Below are positions 61,812-64,000 of a stretch of 64,000 nt of DNA, piece by piece (position 1 is the first letter of the stretch; each line of letters starts with the position of its first letter). The notes under the pieces are model-generated. The model was not told the origin of the DNA. It did no database searches and saw only the letters and a list, made by a program, of their open reading frames with translations. A program made the position numbers and the translations under genes. Source of the stretch: Salinigranum halophilum (GTDB lineage Archaea; Halobacteriota; Halobacteria; Halobacteriales; Haloferacaceae); the NCBI RefSeq assembly GCF_007004735.1, contig NZ_SSNL01000006.1, positions 434,001-498,000 of the forward strand. The letters run 5' to 3'.

Positions 61812-63188
61812 TCAGGGGGTTGTTGACCATTTACAGCGCTCATTAGCGAACGGTCTCATCGGGAACGAGGCCCGGACGGTCAGGTTTTCGAGGCTTGTCT
61901 CTGCTGGCACAGAACAGTGAACAACCCCTGACTGTTCCTCGTCTGCCCAGAGCCTATTGAATCGACGGCTATTGTAATACTCGCCCTCGATAGGCTTTGA
62001 CAACCCGGTCGCATCGAAATACCGTGGTTTCGACTCGAACTCACCGACCTGGACCTGAAACCAGTTGTGTTCGATTTCAGCAACTGATTGCTGAGTCGGG
62101 TTCCGTACCGAGATCTCGAAGACGGCGAACGTCTCATCCACTGTGGAATCTCGACGGGAATCTGCCTCCCCGCCACTGAGAACGACCGAGTCCGTGAGGG
62201 TTGGGCTCGAAACAGTCACTGCGGCACCTGATCGGGTAATGAATGAATCACCGAACTGTCTGCTGGTCGGTGGCGCGGTCAACTGTTCTGCTGTGACTGA
62301 TTCGAGGTGGAACGTGAACTCCTCACCTGATTTCACCCAAACCTCTTCGGTAATCGTCTTGGTTTCACCAGGCTCGAACTCCTCAACGAGATCCCCCTTG
62401 TCCGAAAGCCGGTTCTGACCCACTGAAATCGTGTATCGCTTGTGGAGTAACGCGGGGGTGTAACCGAGGTTTTCGACCGTGATCTGAAGCGCAACGGTTT
62501 CTCCGTTGCCGTTGCTCGCGGCCGGTTCGATATCGTGGACATGGAATTTTGGGAGGCTGTCCTGGTCGAGCTGGAACTCCCAGACAGCGATCTTCCCCTC
62601 GGATCGACTATCTCGATAGTAGAGCCACTCCCTCGATTTGTTTTCCCCGATCATAAACACGAGCCAGCCAGTCAGTGACTCACCCGGCTTGGCAGGTGGG
62701 GGAGTTCGATACACGTCACCAGGCCAGGGAAATTCCACCACCGGGGAGTCGTTATCATGCTCGCCGACGATGTACACCTCATCCCCCCAGGGACTCCCAA
62801 GCGTAAACGAGGACGGTTTTGGGCGTGGTGCCAACGAGTCGGTACGGTTCGTCGTTCGAATCTTGATCAGGAGCCACTTGTAGCCGGTTCTGGCTCCGAC
62901 AACGGTTCCCTCTTCGAGTCGAAGCGCGTTCGCTTGGCTAATAGACTCAATCTGGATTCCGACTGTGTCTTCCTCGAAGTCGGAGTCATACTCGACGAAC
63001 CTTGCCTTCCATTCGGGTGCGTCAGGTTCAGGATGTGGCAACGGCTGTGAACCTGACTGCCCAGTTGCTCCGATGGCGGTTTCGGTCATCTGATTTGCAG
63101 GAAGTGAGCTATCATTGTCCGAGTTGAGGCCGGTACATCCAGTGGCGCCCAGTAGCGCAGCGGTACTCAGGAACGTTCGTCGATTCAT
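61812..63188 (-). CDS. Tat lipoprotein with two Ig-like (DUF4352-type) domains
   Basis: A 458-residue protein starting MNRRTFLSTAALLGATGCTG: twin-arginine, hydrophobic core and lipobox Cys at residue 18. After a low-complexity stretch, two strand-rich segments (about 90-230 and 310-440) look like DUF4352-type domains: WLLIKIRTTNRTDSLAPRP, FTLGSPWGDEVYIVGEHDN, then FAVFEISVRNPTQQSVAEI, NWFQVQVGEFESKPRYFD. Such proteins are anchored outside the membrane. It converges with the cytolysin-like gene and is not in an operon with it. Function unknown. Confidence 0.85.
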   Translation of the reverse strand: MNRRTFLSTAALLGATGCTGLNSDNDSSLPANQMTETAIGATGQSGSQPLPHPEPDAPEWKARFVEYDSDFEEDTVGIQIESISQANALRLEEGTVVGARTGYKWLLIKIRTTNRTDSLAPRPKPSSFTLGSPWGDEVYIVGEHDNDSPVVEFPWPGDVYRTPPPAKPGESLTGWLVFMIGENKSREWLYYRDSRSEGKIAVWEFQLDQDSLPKFHVHDIEPAASNGNGETVALQITVENLGYTPALLHKRYTISVGQNRLSDKGDLVEEFEPGETKTITEEVWVKSGEEFTFHLESVTAEQLTAPPTSRQFGDSFITRSGAAVTVSSPTLTDSVVLSGGEADSRRDSTVDETFAVFEISVRNPTQQSVAEIEHNWFQVQVGEFESKPRYFDATGLSKPIEGEYYNSRRFNRLWADEEQSGVVHCSVPAETSLENLTVRASFPMRPFANERCKWSTTP

Positions 63189-63215
63189 CGAGCCTGGTTG
63201 GCCTCGGTTTCATAC

Positions 63216-63610
63216 TTAAATGTCAGGGCGAGCGTTACCGACGCCTCTGTCTCTGTTGGTGGATATTGGGATGTAAGGCTCGCCGTCGGAAGTTTGTTCC
63301 ACACGGTCGCGGACACTGAGGGCTCGAAGATCGTCTACTCGGGGGACAATCGCGAGATAGTGGGCCACAACCACCAGGTCCGACTCGACACCAAGGCCGT
63401 GAACTAGGTGCTCTCTGGTTGGCGAACGGGTGGGCAGTTCAGGCACTACCACTCTGAGCACGTGGGCGAGCATGTAGACGGTCGCCCCTTGGTGTTCGCG
63501 CGGGTCGAACGCCAGTGGATTCAGTAACTCGCTGTATATCGCGTCGTCGAACGTTCTGACGCCGTAGACGATGCCGCTCGAATCGATGGTAGACGGCAGT
63601 GCGTCGACTC
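63216..63610 (-). pseudogene. Fragment of unknown haloarchaeal protein
   Basis: A frame without clear start covers SRGVDALPSTIDSSGIVYGV, DDAIYSELLNPLAFDPREHQ and VYMLAHVLRVVVPELP, followed by a less convincing tail to the stop near 63216. A TATA-like TATAAAA stands near 63650. I recognise no family. The text is protein-like but may be truncated. Confidence 0.4.
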
Positions 63611-63809
63611 CCCGACTGAGAACTCTGACGGTGAGAGGACGCCGATTTTATATCGGTATCAGAACCTTTCGTCCACCTCACTTTTCCTCCATATCTGACC
63701 GCTGCTCGTTGGGCCTGATGCTGGGTTTCTTATTGCCTGGATGGTGGTCGACCTCCGCCGAGACGCTTTTTGTGTCCGTAGTATCCCCATCCATTGAGGG
63801 GTTACCACA

Positions 63810-64000
63810 TCAGTCATCTGTTTGGTCGCCGTGAGCGGCGGTCCACCCTCGATGGAAGACCGCCAGTTGGAGCATCGAGTCGAATGCTTCGCCGCTCGGT
63901 TCGTGAACGAGCATCCGTTCGTTTGGGATGGGAATCACGACGTCGTCGTCGACGAGGGCACTGACCAGCGCATGCGCGAGCTGCTCGTCAATGTCCGCGA
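63810..64000 (-). CDS. C-terminal part of unknown protein (runs off window)
   Basis: The last 63 codons of a protein whose start lies beyond base 64000. It reads ALVSALVDDDVVIPIPNERM, LVHEPSGEAFDSMLQLAVFH, RGWTAAHGDQTDD and stops at 63810. It is typical haloarchaeal protein sequence. No family named. Confidence 0.7.
   Translation of the reverse strand, partial: ADIDEQLAHALVSALVDDDVVIPIPNERMLVHEPSGEAFDSMLQLAVFHRGWTAAHGDQTDD

Noticed and set aside
1..64000. tRNA or rRNA genes
   Set aside because: No cloverleaf with a TTCGA-type arm or rRNA-like conserved stretch was recognised by eye; a tRNAscan run would settle it.

Overview
The window looks like accessory DNA of a haloarchaeon (class Halobacteria). 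Proteins are rich in Asp and Glu, TATA boxes lie about 25 bases before leaderless starts, the insertion sequences are of haloarchaeal types (ISH3-like, IS5, IS6, IS630), and there are Tat lipoproteins, TRAM, TFB and TBP relatives and a haloarchaeal-type ParA locus. No rRNA, tRNA or CRISPR array was seen. The left 45 kb is an island of protein kinases and partners; the right 20 kb holds odd relatives of core information-processing genes, a partition locus, a toxin-antitoxin pair and surface lipoproteins. ParA, an integrase, many broken genes and many insertion sequences suggest a plasmid or chromid, but replication genes are not seen.

Layout. 1-2 kb: 3' truncated DnaK-like gene and a decayed RecB-type nuclease tail. 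2.3-8.1 kb: HEAT-repeat protein, dead kinase, HEAT-TPR-kinase. 8.3-10.6 kb: zinc ribbon, kinase and PP2C phosphatase, partly duplicated at 37.9-40.0 kb. 10.7-14.8 kb (minus): Mrr-like nuclease, FHA-like protein, MIT-AAA (Vps4-like) ATPase, ESCRT-III/Snf7-like protein and a small membrane protein. 14.9-19.7 kb (plus): unknown protein, long coiled-coil protein, kinase-PQQ propeller. 19.9-37.2 kb: three FKBP-like/PQQ proteins (two broken), kinase-PQQ, a kinase locus headed by ribosomal-stalk L12-like repeats, a kinase fused to EF-1alpha domains 2 and 3, separated by insertion sequences. 37.4-45 kb: second zinc ribbon/kinase/PP2C copy, dual-specificity phosphatase, helical-repeat protein, metallophosphoesterase, a half-TBP protein. 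45.5-53.3 kb: MCM paralogue with altered catalytic residues, TIM-barrel protein, broken genes, TFB head fragment, TRAM protein, winged-helix regulator. 53.5-64 kb: integrase, ParA/partner with an 8-base periodic repeat, hairpin cluster, PIN/antitoxin pair, a cholesterol-dependent-cytolysin-like lipoprotein (frameshifted), another lipoprotein.

How the genes may work together (inference). Eight kinase loci share a DWG instead of DFG motif and carry different sensor or scaffold modules: HEAT, TPR, PQQ propeller, L12-like, EF-1alpha-like. They sit with two phosphatases, an FHA-like phosphopeptide reader, a membrane-remodelling-like ESCRT pair and a nuclease. This is the composition expected of a phosphorylation-controlled stress or conflict system that monitors translation and the membrane. 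The copies of L12, EF-1alpha, TBP, TFB and MCM lacking normal catalytic or full-length parts may be decoys, bait sensors or regulators rather than working core genes.
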